Positions 7,974 to 17,672 of a stretch of 64,000 nt of DNA are shown here, in pieces. Both the position numbers and the translations under genes were made by a program. The notes under the pieces were generated by a model, which had not been told where the DNA came from, made no database searches, and saw nothing but the letters and a program-made list of their open reading frames with translations. The stretch covers positions 284,114 through 348,113 of the forward strand of contig NZ_NRGS01000005.1 of the NCBI RefSeq assembly GCF_002332425.1. The letters are read 5' to 3'. This DNA comes from Brachybacterium alimentarium. Lineage in GTDB: Bacteria > Actinomycetota > Actinomycetes > Actinomycetales > Dermabacteraceae. The first letter of the stretch is position 1. Each line of letters begins with the position of its first letter.

Positions 7974-10520
7974 TCAGCCTTCCTCGATGAGGTCGTCGGG
8001 GTCGGTCGTGACGGGGTACTCCCATGGATCCTCGGGGTCCTTGGGGACGTACGACGTCATGATCGATCCGTCGGCGCGCTGGTCGCCCAGGCCCACGGGC
8101 GTGGCGAGCACGGCGTCGTCGAGGATCGGCCCCTGGTCCGACAGGGGGGTGCTGACGCCGGCAGAGGTCACGAGGACCGGCTCGCCGCGGACGGAGACCT
8201 CGAGCTCGGCGCCCGTCTCGAGCGTGAAGGAGATCTCCTCGCGCTGCACCCGCACCCGGAAACGGGAGCCGCGCACGGTCAGCGGGAAGCTCAGCTCGGG
8301 CCAGTCCGCGGGCAGGCGAGGATCGAAGGAGACCCGCCCCTCGTCGTGCCGCATGCCGCCGAAACCGTGCACCAGGGCGTTCCACACCCCGCCAGCCGAG
8401 GCGATGTGCACGCCGTCGGAGGTGTTGTGGTGCAGATCCCCGAGGTCGACGAAGAGCCCGGCGCGGAAGTAGTCCAGGGCGGCCGTCTGGTGTCCCACCT
8501 CGGCGGCCATGATCGACTGCACCACGGCCGAGAGCGAGGAGTCGCCGGTGGTGATCGGGTCGTAGTACTCGAAGTCGGCGCGCTTCTCCTCCGCCGTGAA
8601 CTCGCTGCCGCGCAGGAACAGCGCGAGCACCACGTCCGCCTGCTTGAGGACCTGGAAGCGGTAGATCACCAGCGGGTGGAAGTTCAGCAGCAGCGGGAAC
8701 GCCTCCGGGGGAGTGCTGGAGAGGTCCCACACCTCGCGCTCCAGGAAGCGGTCCTCCTGCAGATGGATGCCCAGGGACTCGTCCTTGGCGACGTACATCC
8801 CCTCGGCGCAGGCGTCCCACTGCTCGAGCTCCAGCTCGTCGAGGTCGAGCTCGGTGCGCAGCACGGCGTACGCGGTGGCGTCCGCCCCGCGCAGCTCCCG
8901 CACGGCCCGGGCGGCACGACGCAGGTTGTACCGCGCCATGACGTTGGTGAACATGTTGTTGTTGACCACGGTCGTGTACTCGTCGGGCCCGGTGACGCCG
9001 TTGATGTGGAAGGACGTGCTGCCATCGGCCCGGAAGCGCCAGAAGCCCAGGTCCGCCCACATCCGGGCCGTCTCCACGAGGACCCGCACGCCGTCGCGGT
9101 GCTGGAAGTCCACATCTCCCGTGACGTCCACGTACTGCGAGAACGCATAGGCGACGTCGGCGTTGATGTGGTACTGCGCGGTGCCGGCCGCGTAGTAGGC
9201 CGAGGCCTCGTCGCCGTTGATGGTCCGCCAGGGGAACAGCGCCCCGCGCTGGTTGAGCTCACGGGCACGCTCGCGCGCCTTGGGCAGCAGGTTGCTGCGG
9301 AACCGCAGGGCGTTGCGGGCCCAGCGGGGCTCGGTGAAGGTCAGGAAGGGCACCACGTACACCTCGGTGTCCCAGAAGTAGTGGCCCTCGTACCCGGAGC
9401 CGGTCACGCCCTTGGCGGGGATGCCCCACTGGTCGGAGCGCGCGGAGGCCTGGGCGAGCTGGAACAGGCTCCACCGGGTCGCCTGCTGCTCCGCGGGCTG
9501 GCCCGGCAGCTGGACGTCCGATCGCTCCCAGAAGTCCGCGAGATAGTCGCGCTGGTCCTGGTACTGGACCTCGAAGCCCTCGTCGCGGACCCGGTCCAGG
9601 GTGCGGCGGCAGCGGTCGAACAGCTCACGATGGGGGACCGAGCGGGAGGAGTGATACGCGACCGCCTTGCGGACCGTCAGCGTGCTGCCCTCCTCGAGCT
9701 GGGCACGGATGACCTGGCGGCCGCGGTCCTCGCTGGTGTCCACCAGCTGCTCGACCTCGGCGTCGGACTCCACGGTGTGGTCGGCCCCCACGGCGAGGGT
9801 CATCCCGGAGGTCGAGGTGCGGTAGCCCAGCAGCATGCGACGTTCGCTGTGCCAGTTCTGCTGCGGCACCAGCACCCGGTGGGTGAAGTCGGTGGTCTGG
9901 CGCGGATCGTGCTTGTCGGTGATCGGGCCGCCGTCGACCCCCTTGCCGTAGTCGTCGGCCATGTCCTGGCGGTTGATGATCTGTGAGGAGACTGCGATGG
10001 GGGCGGACCCGTCGAGCATCGTGACCTCGAGGGTCATCAGGGCGAGGTGGCGCTGGGTGAAGGAGACCATGCGGGAGGTGGCGACCTTCACCCGCTTGCC
10101 GGCCGGGGTGCGCCAGATCAGCTCGCGGCGCAGCACGCCCTCGCGGAAGTCGATCCACCGCTCGTAGTCGACGAGGTCCGCGATCGACAGCAGCAGCGGC
10201 TCGTCGTCGACGTACAGCTTCATGACCGTCGAGTCCGGCACCGAGATCATGGTCTGCCCGGTGCGGGCGAAGCCGTAGGCGGACTCGGCGTGGTTGATCT
10301 GCCAGGTCTCGTGGAAGCCGTTGAGGAAGGTGCCGTGGCTGGACACGTCGCGGCCCTCCGGGGGCGTGCCGCGCATCCCCAGATAGCCGTTGGCGGTCGC
10401 GAACAGCGTCTCCAGATGCCCCAGGTCGCCTCCGGGCCGCGACTCCACGAGCCGCCATTCGTCCAGCGGCAGATGGGTGCGGTCGACGGGATCGGCGGGC
10501 AGCGAGCGCAGGCGGGTCAT
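7974..10520 (-). CDS. Glycoside hydrolase family 65 (disaccharide phosphorylase)
   Basis: Predicted to split an alpha-glucobiose (maltose, trehalose or kojibiose class) with phosphate, giving beta-glucose 1-phosphate and glucose; 848 residues, normal length. The N-terminal beta-sandwich (1-about 290) is followed by the (alpha/alpha)6 barrel with GYEGHYFWDTEVY (substrate site) and GVTGPDEYT, whose Glu514 is the predicted general acid. A C-terminal beta domain ends the protein. It overlaps by 4 bases the gene for a beta-phosphoglucomutase-like HAD enzyme, which would convert the released sugar phosphate to glucose 6-phosphate. Substrate cannot be fixed from sequence alone. Confidence 0.9.
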   Translation of the reverse strand: MTRLRSLPADPVDRTHLPLDEWRLVESRPGGDLGHLETLFATANGYLGMRGTPPEGRDVSSHGTFLNGFHETWQINHAESAYGFARTGQTMISVPDSTVMKLYVDDEPLLLSIADLVDYERWIDFREGVLRRELIWRTPAGKRVKVATSRMVSFTQRHLALMTLEVTMLDGSAPIAVSSQIINRQDMADDYGKGVDGGPITDKHDPRQTTDFTHRVLVPQQNWHSERRMLLGYRTSTSGMTLAVGADHTVESDAEVEQLVDTSEDRGRQVIRAQLEEGSTLTVRKAVAYHSSRSVPHRELFDRCRRTLDRVRDEGFEVQYQDQRDYLADFWERSDVQLPGQPAEQQATRWSLFQLAQASARSDQWGIPAKGVTGSGYEGHYFWDTEVYVVPFLTFTEPRWARNALRFRSNLLPKARERARELNQRGALFPWRTINGDEASAYYAAGTAQYHINADVAYAFSQYVDVTGDVDFQHRDGVRVLVETARMWADLGFWRFRADGSTSFHINGVTGPDEYTTVVNNNMFTNVMARYNLRRAARAVRELRGADATAYAVLRTELDLDELELEQWDACAEGMYVAKDESLGIHLQEDRFLEREVWDLSSTPPEAFPLLLNFHPLVIYRFQVLKQADVVLALFLRGSEFTAEEKRADFEYYDPITTGDSSLSAVVQSIMAAEVGHQTAALDYFRAGLFVDLGDLHHNTSDGVHIASAGGVWNALVHGFGGMRHDEGRVSFDPRLPADWPELSFPLTVRGSRFRVRVQREEISFTLETGAELEVSVRGEPVLVTSAGVSTPLSDQGPILDDAVLATPVGLGDQRADGSIMTSYVPKDPEDPWEYPVTTDPDDLIEEG

Positions 10521-11263
10521 GAGAGCTCCTCCAGATCCTGGACGACGAGATCGGCTCCGGCCCCGGCGAGCGCGTCGGCCCCAGCACCCCGATCCACGCC
10601 GACCACGGCCCCGAACCGGCCGGCGGCCCCGGCCTCCACACCGGAGACCGCGTCCTCGTAGACGACGCAGTCCGCTGCCCCCACGCCCAGCAGCCGGGCG
10701 GCGTGCAGGAAGGTGTCGGGGGAGGGCTTGCCGGGGATGCCGTCGCGGGCTGCGACGTTCCCGTCGACGATGTGCTCGAAGCGGTCGAGCAGACCGGCGC
10801 CGCGCAGCACCTCCTCGGCGTTGCGGGAGGAGGAGACGATCGCGAGCCGCGCACCCTCGGGCAGCGCATCGAGGTAGCGGACCGTGCCCGGGTAGGGCGC
10901 GACGCCCTCTGAGCGGATCAGCGCGAGCACCAGGTCGTTCTTGCGGTTCCCGAGCCCACGGACGGTCTCCTCGCCGACAGCCTGGTCTCCGGGATCGCCG
11001 TCCTCGCCCTCGGGCAGGGAGATGCCGCGGGACGCGAGGAAAGCACGGACCCCGTCGTAGCGGGGCCGCCCGTCGACGTGAGCGAAGTAGTCCGCATCGG
11101 TGTACGGCTCCGTCACGCCACGATCGGAGAGGAAGCCCTCGAACATGCGGGCCCAGGCCCGCATGTGGACCTCCGCCGTCGGCGTGATGACGCCGTCGAG
11201 GTCGAAGAGGTGAGCGGTGAGCTCGGACGGTCGCAAAGTGGTCTCGGCAGTCACGGCCGTCAT
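10517..11263 (-). CDS. pgmB: Beta-phosphoglucomutase-like HAD phosphatase/mutase
   Basis: HAD-superfamily enzyme of 248 residues. Motif I is FDLDGVITPTAEVH (19-32), where the two Asp are nucleophile and acid/base; motif II is IVSSSRNAEEVL, and motif III/IV is VVYEDAVSGVEAGAAGRFG. The family is the one regularly paired with GH65 phosphorylases and named beta-phosphoglucomutase, although several members are only phosphatases. I start at ATG 11263; the in-frame extension upstream is Arg/Ser-rich and unlike the family. It leads a two-gene operon with the GH65 gene, ending in a 4-base ATGA overlap. Confidence 0.85.
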   Translation of the reverse strand: MTAVTAETTLRPSELTAHLFDLDGVITPTAEVHMRAWARMFEGFLSDRGVTEPYTDADYFAHVDGRPRYDGVRAFLASRGISLPEGEDGDPGDQAVGEETVRGLGNRKNDLVLALIRSEGVAPYPGTVRYLDALPEGARLAIVSSSRNAEEVLRGAGLLDRFEHIVDGNVAARDGIPGKPSPDTFLHAARLLGVGAADCVVYEDAVSGVEAGAAGRFGAVVGVDRGAGADALAGAGADLVVQDLEELS

Positions 11264-11475
11264 GCTACGGGGAGGGCTCGCCGAAAGCTCACTCTGCCGC
11301 TCGACGTGGTCTCGAGTCACAAGGGCCGATCGAGAGCGCGGCGTGCGCGTCGGGATCGACGTCCAGGAAGTGCGCCGCGCCATGGCGCGGGCCCTGGCCG
11401 GTCGGCTACTCTGCGGGTGTCCGTGCCCGTGCGAGCGCGCCGGTGCGGAGCGGTTCCGACACTTCTGAGGAGAAG

Positions 11476-12132
11476 ATGGCTGTCACGGAGTCGCTGCCCG
11501 TGGTCGACGCGGTGCGACGCGAACTCGAGATCCATGAGCAGGTCCAGGACGGGCGCCCGGTCGTGCGCGCCTCGATGACCCTCACCACGAACATCACCCG
11601 GTCCCCGGCGCAGCTCTGGCCGCTGCTGACCCGACCCGAGCTGCTCGCGGGCTGGTTCGGTCCGGTCGTGGGTGACCTGCGTGAAGGAGGTGCCTTCGAG
11701 GCTCCCCGGGGCGCCCGAGGTCGCGTGCTCGCGGTCGAGGCACCGCACCGGATCTCCCTCACCTGGGAGCACGGCGGCAGCATCGATCCTCTGCTGATCC
11801 GGCTGGATCCGGAGGACGACGGCACCACCTCGCTGCTCCTGCGCCACACCCGGCTGGTTCCCCGCGAGGAGTTCGAGCGGGTGGGCCCCGGGCTGGGCGC
11901 GGTGCACTGGGAGATCGCGCTGCTCGCGCTCGCCGCGGAGACCGACGGGTGGCGGGCGAGCTGCCTGCTCGACGTCCCGGTGCCGACGCCCCAGTGGCTC
12001 GGCGGGGAGCAGGGGATCGAGCACGTGCGCGCCTGGTCGGTGCGCTGGGCCGCAGAGGCCATCGCCGCCGGGGTCGACGAAGCGGCCGCGCGCCGGGGCG
12101 AGGCCGCGACCACGCGCGCCTACCGCGGCTGA
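11476..12132 (+). CDS. SRPBCC/AHSA1-like domain protein
   Basis: Protein of 218 residues with a START-like (SRPBCC) hydrophobic-ligand fold, closest to the AHSA1 group: TNITRSPAQLWPLLTRPELLAGWFGPVVGDLREGG, then the RISLTWEHGG strand and a long C-terminal helix that packs on the pocket. Function is unknown; relatives include Aha1-like stress proteins and polyketide cyclases. ATG 11476 has AGGAG upstream, better than an in-frame ATG 11 codons earlier. It is divergent from the pgmB-like gene across a 212-base gap in which I see no further gene. Confidence 0.8.
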   Translation: MAVTESLPVVDAVRRELEIHEQVQDGRPVVRASMTLTTNITRSPAQLWPLLTRPELLAGWFGPVVGDLREGGAFEAPRGARGRVLAVEAPHRISLTWEHGGSIDPLLIRLDPEDDGTTSLLLRHTRLVPREEFERVGPGLGAVHWEIALLALAAETDGWRASCLLDVPVPTPQWLGGEQGIEHVRAWSVRWAAEAIAAGVDEAAARRGEAATTRAYRG

Positions 12133-12203
12133 CGTCCGCGGACGGACCGTCCGCTTCCTGGAAGTATTTGCCCAGGCTCAGTACCCGATGACATGCTCGC
12201 CGG

Positions 12204-13517
12204 GTGACCACTCCTGCGCCGACCGCCCCCGACGGGCGTCGGGCGGACGCGAAGCAGGTGCTGTGGTCGCTCGCCCCCTCGGTCTATGCGCCGACCCTGC
12301 TGGAGTTCGCGGGTCTGGCCGCTCTGATGCCGGTGATCCCGCTGATGGCCCTCGACCTGGGGTTCGCGGCCTGGCAGGCGGCCGCGATCACCACGATCTT
12401 CGGTCTGACCTCGTTCCTCGGACCCATCCCTGCGGGCCGCTTCATCTCGCGCGTGGGCGCCCGCCTCGCCCTGGTGAGCACCGGTGTGCTCCTGGTCGTC
12501 TCGAACCTCGCCGCCTACGTGCTGCTCGCCCCGGCATTGCACGGCGCGCCCGGCCTCGGGCACCAGGTGACCTTCATCGTGCTCCTGCTGGTGATGGCGG
12601 TCAGCATCCAGGTCTGGCAGCTGGGCCGGCAGGCGTATCTGGGAACGGCCCTGCCGGCCGCGATGCGTGCCAGGGGGATGACCCTGTTCGGCGGCGTGAT
12701 CCGCCTCGGCGAGGTGATCGGACCGCTCCTGGGCGCCCTGGTGATGGCTCTCGGGTCGGAGGCGGGGGTCTTCCTCCTGTTCGCCGTGACCGCCGCCGCG
12801 GGCACCGTGATGATCGCGGTGTTCCTGCCTCCCGGGGAGACGCAGCGGGCGCCCGGGCAGGGGAGCGGTCCGCGCTCCCGGCGCAGCCCGGCCCGCGTGC
12901 GTCTGGACCGCGCGGTGCTAGGCCGCATGGTGAGAGTGGGCCTCGGCATCGCCCCGGTGATGATGGCACGCGTGAACCGTCCGGTGATCGTGCCGCTGCT
13001 GGGCAGCTCGCTCGGAGTGGACTCGGTATGGATCTCGGTCGTGTTCGGTGTCAGCGCCGCTCTGGAGATCCTGCTGGTGATCCCCGCCGGAACGCTCATG
13101 GATCGTTTCGGTCGGGTGGCCGTCGCGGTCCCGTGCGCGCTGACGATGGGCGCCGGCTTCACGCTGCTCGCGATCCTCGGAACCGCGCTGGACGGGCGCG
13201 GCGAGGCCCTCGCGCTGATCGCGCTGCTCGTTCCCTGCCTGCTGATCGGCGTCGGCAACGGTCTGGGCTCGGGGATCGTGATGACGCTCGGCATCGACGT
13301 GTCGCCCGTGTACGGGCGCACCGGCTATCTCGCCTGGTGGAACACGATGCTCGGGGCAGGGAGGCTGGCCGCACCCCTGCTCGTGACGGGGATCGTGCTG
13401 GTCGCTCCGATCGTGGTGGCCAGCGCCGCCACCGGAGGACTGTGCCTGGTCGGCGGAGCCTGGCTCGCACGCACACTGCCCCGCGTCACGCCGTCCGGGG
13501 GAACCCGGAGTCCGTGA
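12204..13517 (+). CDS. MFS transporter
   Basis: Inner-membrane permease of the major facilitator superfamily, 437 residues from GTG, with 12 predicted helices. A typical MFS helix 1 (YAPTLLEFAGLAALMPVIPLMALDLG) is followed by the loop 2-3 region FLGPIPAGRFISRVGARLAL. A central basic loop (about 213-230) joins the two halves, and the second half repeats GTLMDRFGRVAVAVP. Substrate is unknown; neighbours give no clue. An exporter role is the usual inference for such stand-alone MFS genes. Confidence 0.85.
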   Translation: MTTPAPTAPDGRRADAKQVLWSLAPSVYAPTLLEFAGLAALMPVIPLMALDLGFAAWQAAAITTIFGLTSFLGPIPAGRFISRVGARLALVSTGVLLVVSNLAAYVLLAPALHGAPGLGHQVTFIVLLLVMAVSIQVWQLGRQAYLGTALPAAMRARGMTLFGGVIRLGEVIGPLLGALVMALGSEAGVFLLFAVTAAAGTVMIAVFLPPGETQRAPGQGSGPRSRRSPARVRLDRAVLGRMVRVGLGIAPVMMARVNRPVIVPLLGSSLGVDSVWISVVFGVSAALEILLVIPAGTLMDRFGRVAVAVPCALTMGAGFTLLAILGTALDGRGEALALIALLVPCLLIGVGNGLGSGIVMTLGIDVSPVYGRTGYLAWWNTMLGAGRLAAPLLVTGIVLVAPIVVASAATGGLCLVGGAWLARTLPRVTPSGGTRSP

Positions 13518-13589
13518 GGCGGGGCAGCAGGTGCGGCGGTGCGACCGGCGGGGCGACGCGACGACGGATGCGTCGTGCCCCGGAGGCGG

Positions 13590-14138
13590 TCAGGCGGCGG
13601 CAGGAGCTCCGGCGGCGACGGCGCGCTCCGCGGTCTCGTGCAGCAGGGCCTCGGCCTCGTCCTTGGTGACCTTGCGGGCGATGGCGATCTCCGCGGCCAG
13701 CGGACCGACGGCCTGCTTGAGCAGGTTCCGCTCGGCGAGGCTGGAGGGAGCGCCCCCGGAGTCCCCGAGGATTCCGCGGATCACGTCGATGCGGTCGGAG
13801 AGCCGACCGGACTGCAGCTGCATGGTCAGGGTCTTGATGCGGTGCGCCCAGGAGGCCTTCTTCTCGGGCGGCTCGATCGGCTGGGAGAGCTGTTCGATGA
13901 GCTCGCCGATCTGCTTCTCCTCGAGCAGAGCGCGCAGGCCGATGACGTCCTTGCCGTCGGCCGGCACCGAGATCCGCATCTCGTCCCCGATGACCTCCAT
14001 GTCGACGTACTCACGGTCCTCCCCGCGCACGACGCGGGTGCAGGAGTTGACGATGCGCACCGGGCCGTGGACCGGATGGGTGAGCACGTCTCCGGGCTTC
14101 GGGGCAGCGGTATCGACGGGGGGAGTGGCAACGGACAA
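13590..14138 (-). CDS. carD: CarD-family RNA polymerase-binding regulator
   Basis: Global transcription factor that binds the RNA polymerase beta subunit and stabilises the open complex at many promoters, 182 residues. The N-terminal RNA-polymerase-interacting domain (about 12-75: KPGDVLTHPVHGPVRIV, DMEVIGDEMRISVP) is followed by the helical DNA-binding domain with the KKASWAHRIKTL helix containing the conserved Trp. I choose TTG 14138 because AGGAGG lies just upstream; an in-frame ATG 17 codons earlier would bury that site. It is convergent with the MFS gene. Confidence 0.9.
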   Translation of the reverse strand: MSVATPPVDTAAPKPGDVLTHPVHGPVRIVNSCTRVVRGEDREYVDMEVIGDEMRISVPADGKDVIGLRALLEEKQIGELIEQLSQPIEPPEKKASWAHRIKTLTMQLQSGRLSDRIDVIRGILGDSGGAPSSLAERNLLKQAVGPLAAEIAIARKVTKDEAEALLHETAERAVAAGAPAAA

Positions 14139-14445
14139 GGGGGTACCTCCTCGGTGGGCCTGCGCGCGATCGGTACCGCAGGTCTGCATGACCCAGGGCG
14201 GTCGCTCCGTCCCGGGGCCGCGCTGGACCCGATGACGGGTTCGCGGACTGGGATCGGAAGCGGCTCGAGCGCTGCTCGACCTGCAGGAACAGGCTGGCAG
14301 CGCCTACGACAGCGCTTGCCCACCATCTCATGGTTCTGACACGATATCCAGAGCATGACGTTTCCGTGTACATCACACCGCGAGCGGACGGTTCACGGCG
14401 CACCGACAGCCTCCGCGGAACGTGGCGGATACGGCGCAGATCCGG

Positions 14446-14525
14446 TTCCGTCAGGGCGCCCGATCGGCCGGCGCCCGACGTCCGATGACCGCCGCCCGAC
14501 GTCCGGCGCCCGACGTCGAGATGCC
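14446..14525. repeat. Degenerate repeat in the carD/ABC gap
   Basis: The 443-base gap between carD (14138) and the ABC gene (14582) holds no gene that I can support. Within it, units of the form CGCCCGACGTC recur three to four times at irregular 14-18 base spacing. The rest of the gap should contain the two divergent promoters, but no convincing -35/-10 pair was found. Confidence 0.45.
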
Positions 14526-14581
14526 GCATCGTCGACCGAGGTCGGAGGCGCCGGCCGGCCGCCGTGGGGTGGAATGGGCCC

Positions 14582-15262
14582 ATGAGAACCCGCGTAGCAG
14601 ATGCCACCGGCGTCGACGATCCGTCGACGGGCCCGGTCCGCTTCGAGGGCGTCGGCGTCGTCTCCGACGGGAACGTGCTGCTGCTCGAGGCCTCCGGCAG
14701 CGTCCGGGCCGGCGAGGTGCTCGGCCTCACCGGAGCCAACGGGTCCGGGAAGACGACACTGCTGCGCGTGCTCGGCGGCCTCCTCGAGCCCACCGCCGGG
14801 AGCGTGGAGATCGTCGGCCGGCGTCCTGACGACCGCGACCCGGTCTTCCGCACCGCGCTGGCGGCTCTCATCGGAGCACCGCAGACCGCACGCGACCTCA
14901 CCGTCCTCGAGCACCTCCAGTTCATCGCCGCCACCTGGGGCACCGGTGCCGCGGCGGCCCGGTCCCGTGGAGAGGAGCTGCTCGCGGAGCTGAGGATCGA
15001 CGCCCTCGGTGCCCGCTTCCCGCACGAGCTCTCCAGCGGGCAGTCCCAGCTGGTGGCCCTGGCGCTCACCCTCGCCCGACCCTTCCGGGTGCTGCTGCTG
15101 GACGAACCCGAGCAGCGCCTGGATCCCGAGCGTCTCGACCTGGTGATCGGCGCGATCCGGGCGCGCGCCGAGAACGGGACCGCCGTCGTCCTGGCGAGCC
15201 ACAGTCCGCGCCTGCTCGGGGAGCTCGCCGGGTCCCGACTCCATCTCGAGGAGCAGCGGTGA
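14582..15262 (+). CDS. ABC transporter ATP-binding protein
   Basis: Cytoplasmic ATPase of an ABC transporter, 226 residues. Walker A is GANGSGKTTL; the Q-loop region is GAPQTARDLTVLEH; the signature is a divergent ELSSGQSQLVALA; Walker B is VLLLDEPEQRLD; and the switch His is in LASHSPRLLGEL. Its stop overlaps the start of the membrane protein downstream by 4 bases, so both form one exporter. Start is ATG 14582; a GTG six codons earlier is possible. Substrate is unknown. Confidence 0.88.
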   Translation: MRTRVADATGVDDPSTGPVRFEGVGVVSDGNVLLLEASGSVRAGEVLGLTGANGSGKTTLLRVLGGLLEPTAGSVEIVGRRPDDRDPVFRTALAALIGAPQTARDLTVLEHLQFIAATWGTGAAAARSRGEELLAELRIDALGARFPHELSSGQSQLVALALTLARPFRVLLLDEPEQRLDPERLDLVIGAIRARAENGTAVVLASHSPRLLGELAGSRLHLEEQR

Positions 15263-16917
15263 CCGGAAGCACCGGTGGCCCTCGTGGCACGAGCGGCCCT
15301 CGCACCGCCGGCGGCCCTCGCGGCGCCGGCAGCCCTCGTGGCGCGGTGGCCCGGAGGCGGCGCGAGGCGCGAGGTGGTCCACAGCGCCGCGGAGACTCCC
15401 GCATCGCCCTCGCCGCCGTGCGGGAGGTGTGGGCCCAGCGCAGCGGGACCCGCAGCCGGGGCGACCTGCTCTACGTCGTCTACCTCGTCGTCCTGACCCT
15501 GCTGCTCATCGGGGTCCCTGTGGTGCGCGCGGCGGGGCAGGCCCTCGCCCGTCCCGACGTGCTGCCCCTGCTCCTGCTGGATCGGGCACCGCAGGCGAGC
15601 ACGGCGATCCCGCTCGCCGCTGCCGCTGCACTCGTGCTGCTCGGCGCGGTGCGCGGCCCCGCTCTGCTCTCTCCCTTCTTCACTGCCTCGCTCGCCAGCA
15701 GCGGGATCCCCCGACGCGCCGTGCTGTGGCGCCCCTTCGCCCGTGCCCTGCTGGCGCCCGTGCTCGCCCTGACCGTCCCGGCCGTGCTGGTCGCCATCAC
15801 CCTCGTCGCGGTCTCCGCCAGCGACGTTGGAGACCTGCTGCTGTTCATGCTCGCCGCCGGCGGCGGAGGAATGCTGCTGGGCGTCGCCTGGCTCAGCGGT
15901 CAGCTGCTCGGAACCGCTGCTCGCCGCCTGCTCGCCCTGGGCCTCGCGGCGGCGTCGGGCGCCATCATGCTGCTGCCCGTCGGAGTCGGTCAGGGCGGCG
16001 CTTATCCGACGGGTGACGAGCATGCCGCGGCGTCGGCCGGAGGCCTGCTCGTCGCCGGGGCCCTGGCTGTCGGGATATCGGTGCCGCTCCTGGATCGGCT
16101 GCGTGGGGTCGTGCTGCGTGAGCAGGCCCTGCGCTGGGAGGCCGCGACCGTGGTCGCCTCGACCATGGACCTCGGCGGCACGGTCGGGGCGTTCCGGCTC
16201 CCGCCCTCGACCGGGCGCCGGCTGTGTGCGATCGGGTCCGGCCCGCTCGTGCTGCTCTATGCCCGACGGGATGCGATCGCCTGGCTGCGCAATCCCGAGC
16301 GTCTGGTGGGCGGGGTGCTCGGAGCGCTCCTCGCCGCCGCGGCGATCGGTGGATCGAGCATGATCACGGGCCCGTTGTCCTGGTTCCTCTTGGCGGCAGG
16401 AACCCTCGGCCTGTGGAGTGCCAGCGGCACCATGGTGGACGGCATCCGGCATGGGATCCAGACGCTCGGTGCGCCGCAGCTCTTCGGTCAGACGGCCGCT
16501 CGGCAGGTGCTCCTGCACGCGACCGCCCCCCTGCTGCTGCTCGCCGTGCTCGGGGCTGTCGGCGGTGCGGTCGGCGCCCTGGTGAGCGGCGGTTCGGGAG
16601 ACGCAAGCGGACTGGTCGACGCGGTGCTGCTGCCGCCGGCTCTCGCCCCGGTGCTGATCGCCGGACGGGCCCGCGACGCTGCCAAGGGGCAGATGCCGCT
16701 CGCGTTCAGCACCCCCATGCCGACCCCACAGGGAGACATCTCGGTGCTGCTGATGCTCGGCTGGCAGGCCGACGCCCTGGTGCTCGCGCTGTTGGCGGGC
16801 GGCCTGCTGCTAACGCTGGGGACGGCGGGCGCTGCCTGGCTCCTGGGCGCCTGCGCCGTGCTGACCGCCCTGCTGACCATGATGACCCGGGGGCGTCTGC
16901 GCGCCCTGCGGGCCTGA
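15259..16917 (+). CDS. Polytopic membrane subunit of ABC transporter (DUF6297-like)
   Basis: Membrane protein of 552 residues with about 12 hydrophobic segments, partner of the preceding ATPase (GTG start, 4-base overlap). The N-terminus carries about 35 residues of repeated Gly-Gly-Pro-Arg-Gly type units with basic residues before the first helix, a low-complexity expansion encoded by tandem DNA repeats. I recognise it tentatively as the DUF6297 group; no motif fixes the substrate. ABC-2 type permeases are the nearest comparison. Confidence 0.75.
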   Translation: MTGSTGGPRGTSGPRTAGGPRGAGSPRGAVARRRREARGGPQRRGDSRIALAAVREVWAQRSGTRSRGDLLYVVYLVVLTLLLIGVPVVRAAGQALARPDVLPLLLLDRAPQASTAIPLAAAAALVLLGAVRGPALLSPFFTASLASSGIPRRAVLWRPFARALLAPVLALTVPAVLVAITLVAVSASDVGDLLLFMLAAGGGGMLLGVAWLSGQLLGTAARRLLALGLAAASGAIMLLPVGVGQGGAYPTGDEHAAASAGGLLVAGALAVGISVPLLDRLRGVVLREQALRWEAATVVASTMDLGGTVGAFRLPPSTGRRLCAIGSGPLVLLYARRDAIAWLRNPERLVGGVLGALLAAAAIGGSSMITGPLSWFLLAAGTLGLWSASGTMVDGIRHGIQTLGAPQLFGQTAARQVLLHATAPLLLLAVLGAVGGAVGALVSGGSGDASGLVDAVLLPPALAPVLIAGRARDAAKGQMPLAFSTPMPTPQGDISVLLMLGWQADALVLALLAGGLLLTLGTAGAAWLLGACAVLTALLTMMTRGRLRALRA

Positions 16918-16934
16918 GAGGACGGACGACGACG

Positions 16935-17642
16935 ATGAACATCCGCACCACACCGAACCCCGTGATCCGCTGGACCGGTCGCCGTCTCGAGACGCTCAAC
17001 GCCCGGCATCCGTGGAGTCACAACCACCACTTCCACCCCTGGATCCTGCGCTCCCTGCCGCCACGCCCCGAACGTGTGCTGGACGTGGGCTGCGGCCGTG
17101 GGGACCTGGTGGCAGCGCTCGCGACGAGAGCCGGTCAGGTCGACGGCATCGATCCGGACCAGGAGATGGCCTACGCGACCGCCTTCCGCTTCCATGAGGA
17201 GCCGACCGTGCGCGTCCGCCGACGCACGCTGGCGGAGCACGCGGCGGAGCAGGACGTCGACGGCCTCTACGACGCGATCACCATGGTCGCCTCCCTGCAC
17301 CACATGGATCTGCCGCAGGCGCTGGCCGACGCCCGCGCCCTGCTGCGGCCCGGCGGGCGACTGCTCGTGGTCACCCTGACCGTGCCGCGGAGCGCGGTCG
17401 ACCAGGTCTGGGATGTGGCGAACGCGCTGACGAATCCGCTGATCGGTGTCGTGAAGCATCCTCGGCCCGTCCGCGATCCGGGGGAGGGGCTCCTGACCCC
17501 GGTCAAGGAGCCGGACTTCTCGCTCGACGATCTCCGGCGGATCGCGGAGCAGGTGCTGCCCGGTGCCTCGATCCGGCGTCGGGAGGGATTCCGGGTGACC
17601 CTGCGCTGGCAGAAGCCCGCGGAACGGGCAGCGGCGGCCTGA
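16935..17642 (+). CDS. Class I SAM-dependent methyltransferase
   Basis: Cytoplasmic methyltransferase of 235 residues. SAM motif I is VLDVGCGRGDLV (about 48-59), the acidic residue after strand 2 is in GIDPDQEM, and the motif IV region is LYDAITMVASLHHMDLP, as in the Methyltransf_11/25 families. ATG 16935 begins 17 bases after the ABC permease stop, so it is likely in the same operon. Substrate is not identifiable. A strong convergent terminator follows directly. Confidence 0.85.
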   Translation: MNIRTTPNPVIRWTGRRLETLNARHPWSHNHHFHPWILRSLPPRPERVLDVGCGRGDLVAALATRAGQVDGIDPDQEMAYATAFRFHEEPTVRVRRRTLAEHAAEQDVDGLYDAITMVASLHHMDLPQALADARALLRPGGRLLVVTLTVPRSAVDQVWDVANALTNPLIGVVKHPRPVRDPGEGLLTPVKEPDFSLDDLRRIAEQVLPGASIRRREGFRVTLRWQKPAERAAAA

Positions 17643-17670
17643 GGGCCCGAGACAGCGGCCCGGGCCCTCA
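17640..17670. terminator. Bidirectional hairpin between convergent genes
   Basis: TGAGGGCCCG (17640-17649) pairs perfectly with CGGGCCCTCA (17661-17670). The stem starts on the methyltransferase stop codon and ends just before the aminotransferase stop, so it can end both transcripts. Confidence 0.7.
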
Positions 17671-17672
17671 GA

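Noticed and set aside
14011-16518. Open frame of over 800 codons on the minus strand
   Set aside because: Runs antisense to a well-supported ABC operon and through carD in another frame; composition is not protein-like.
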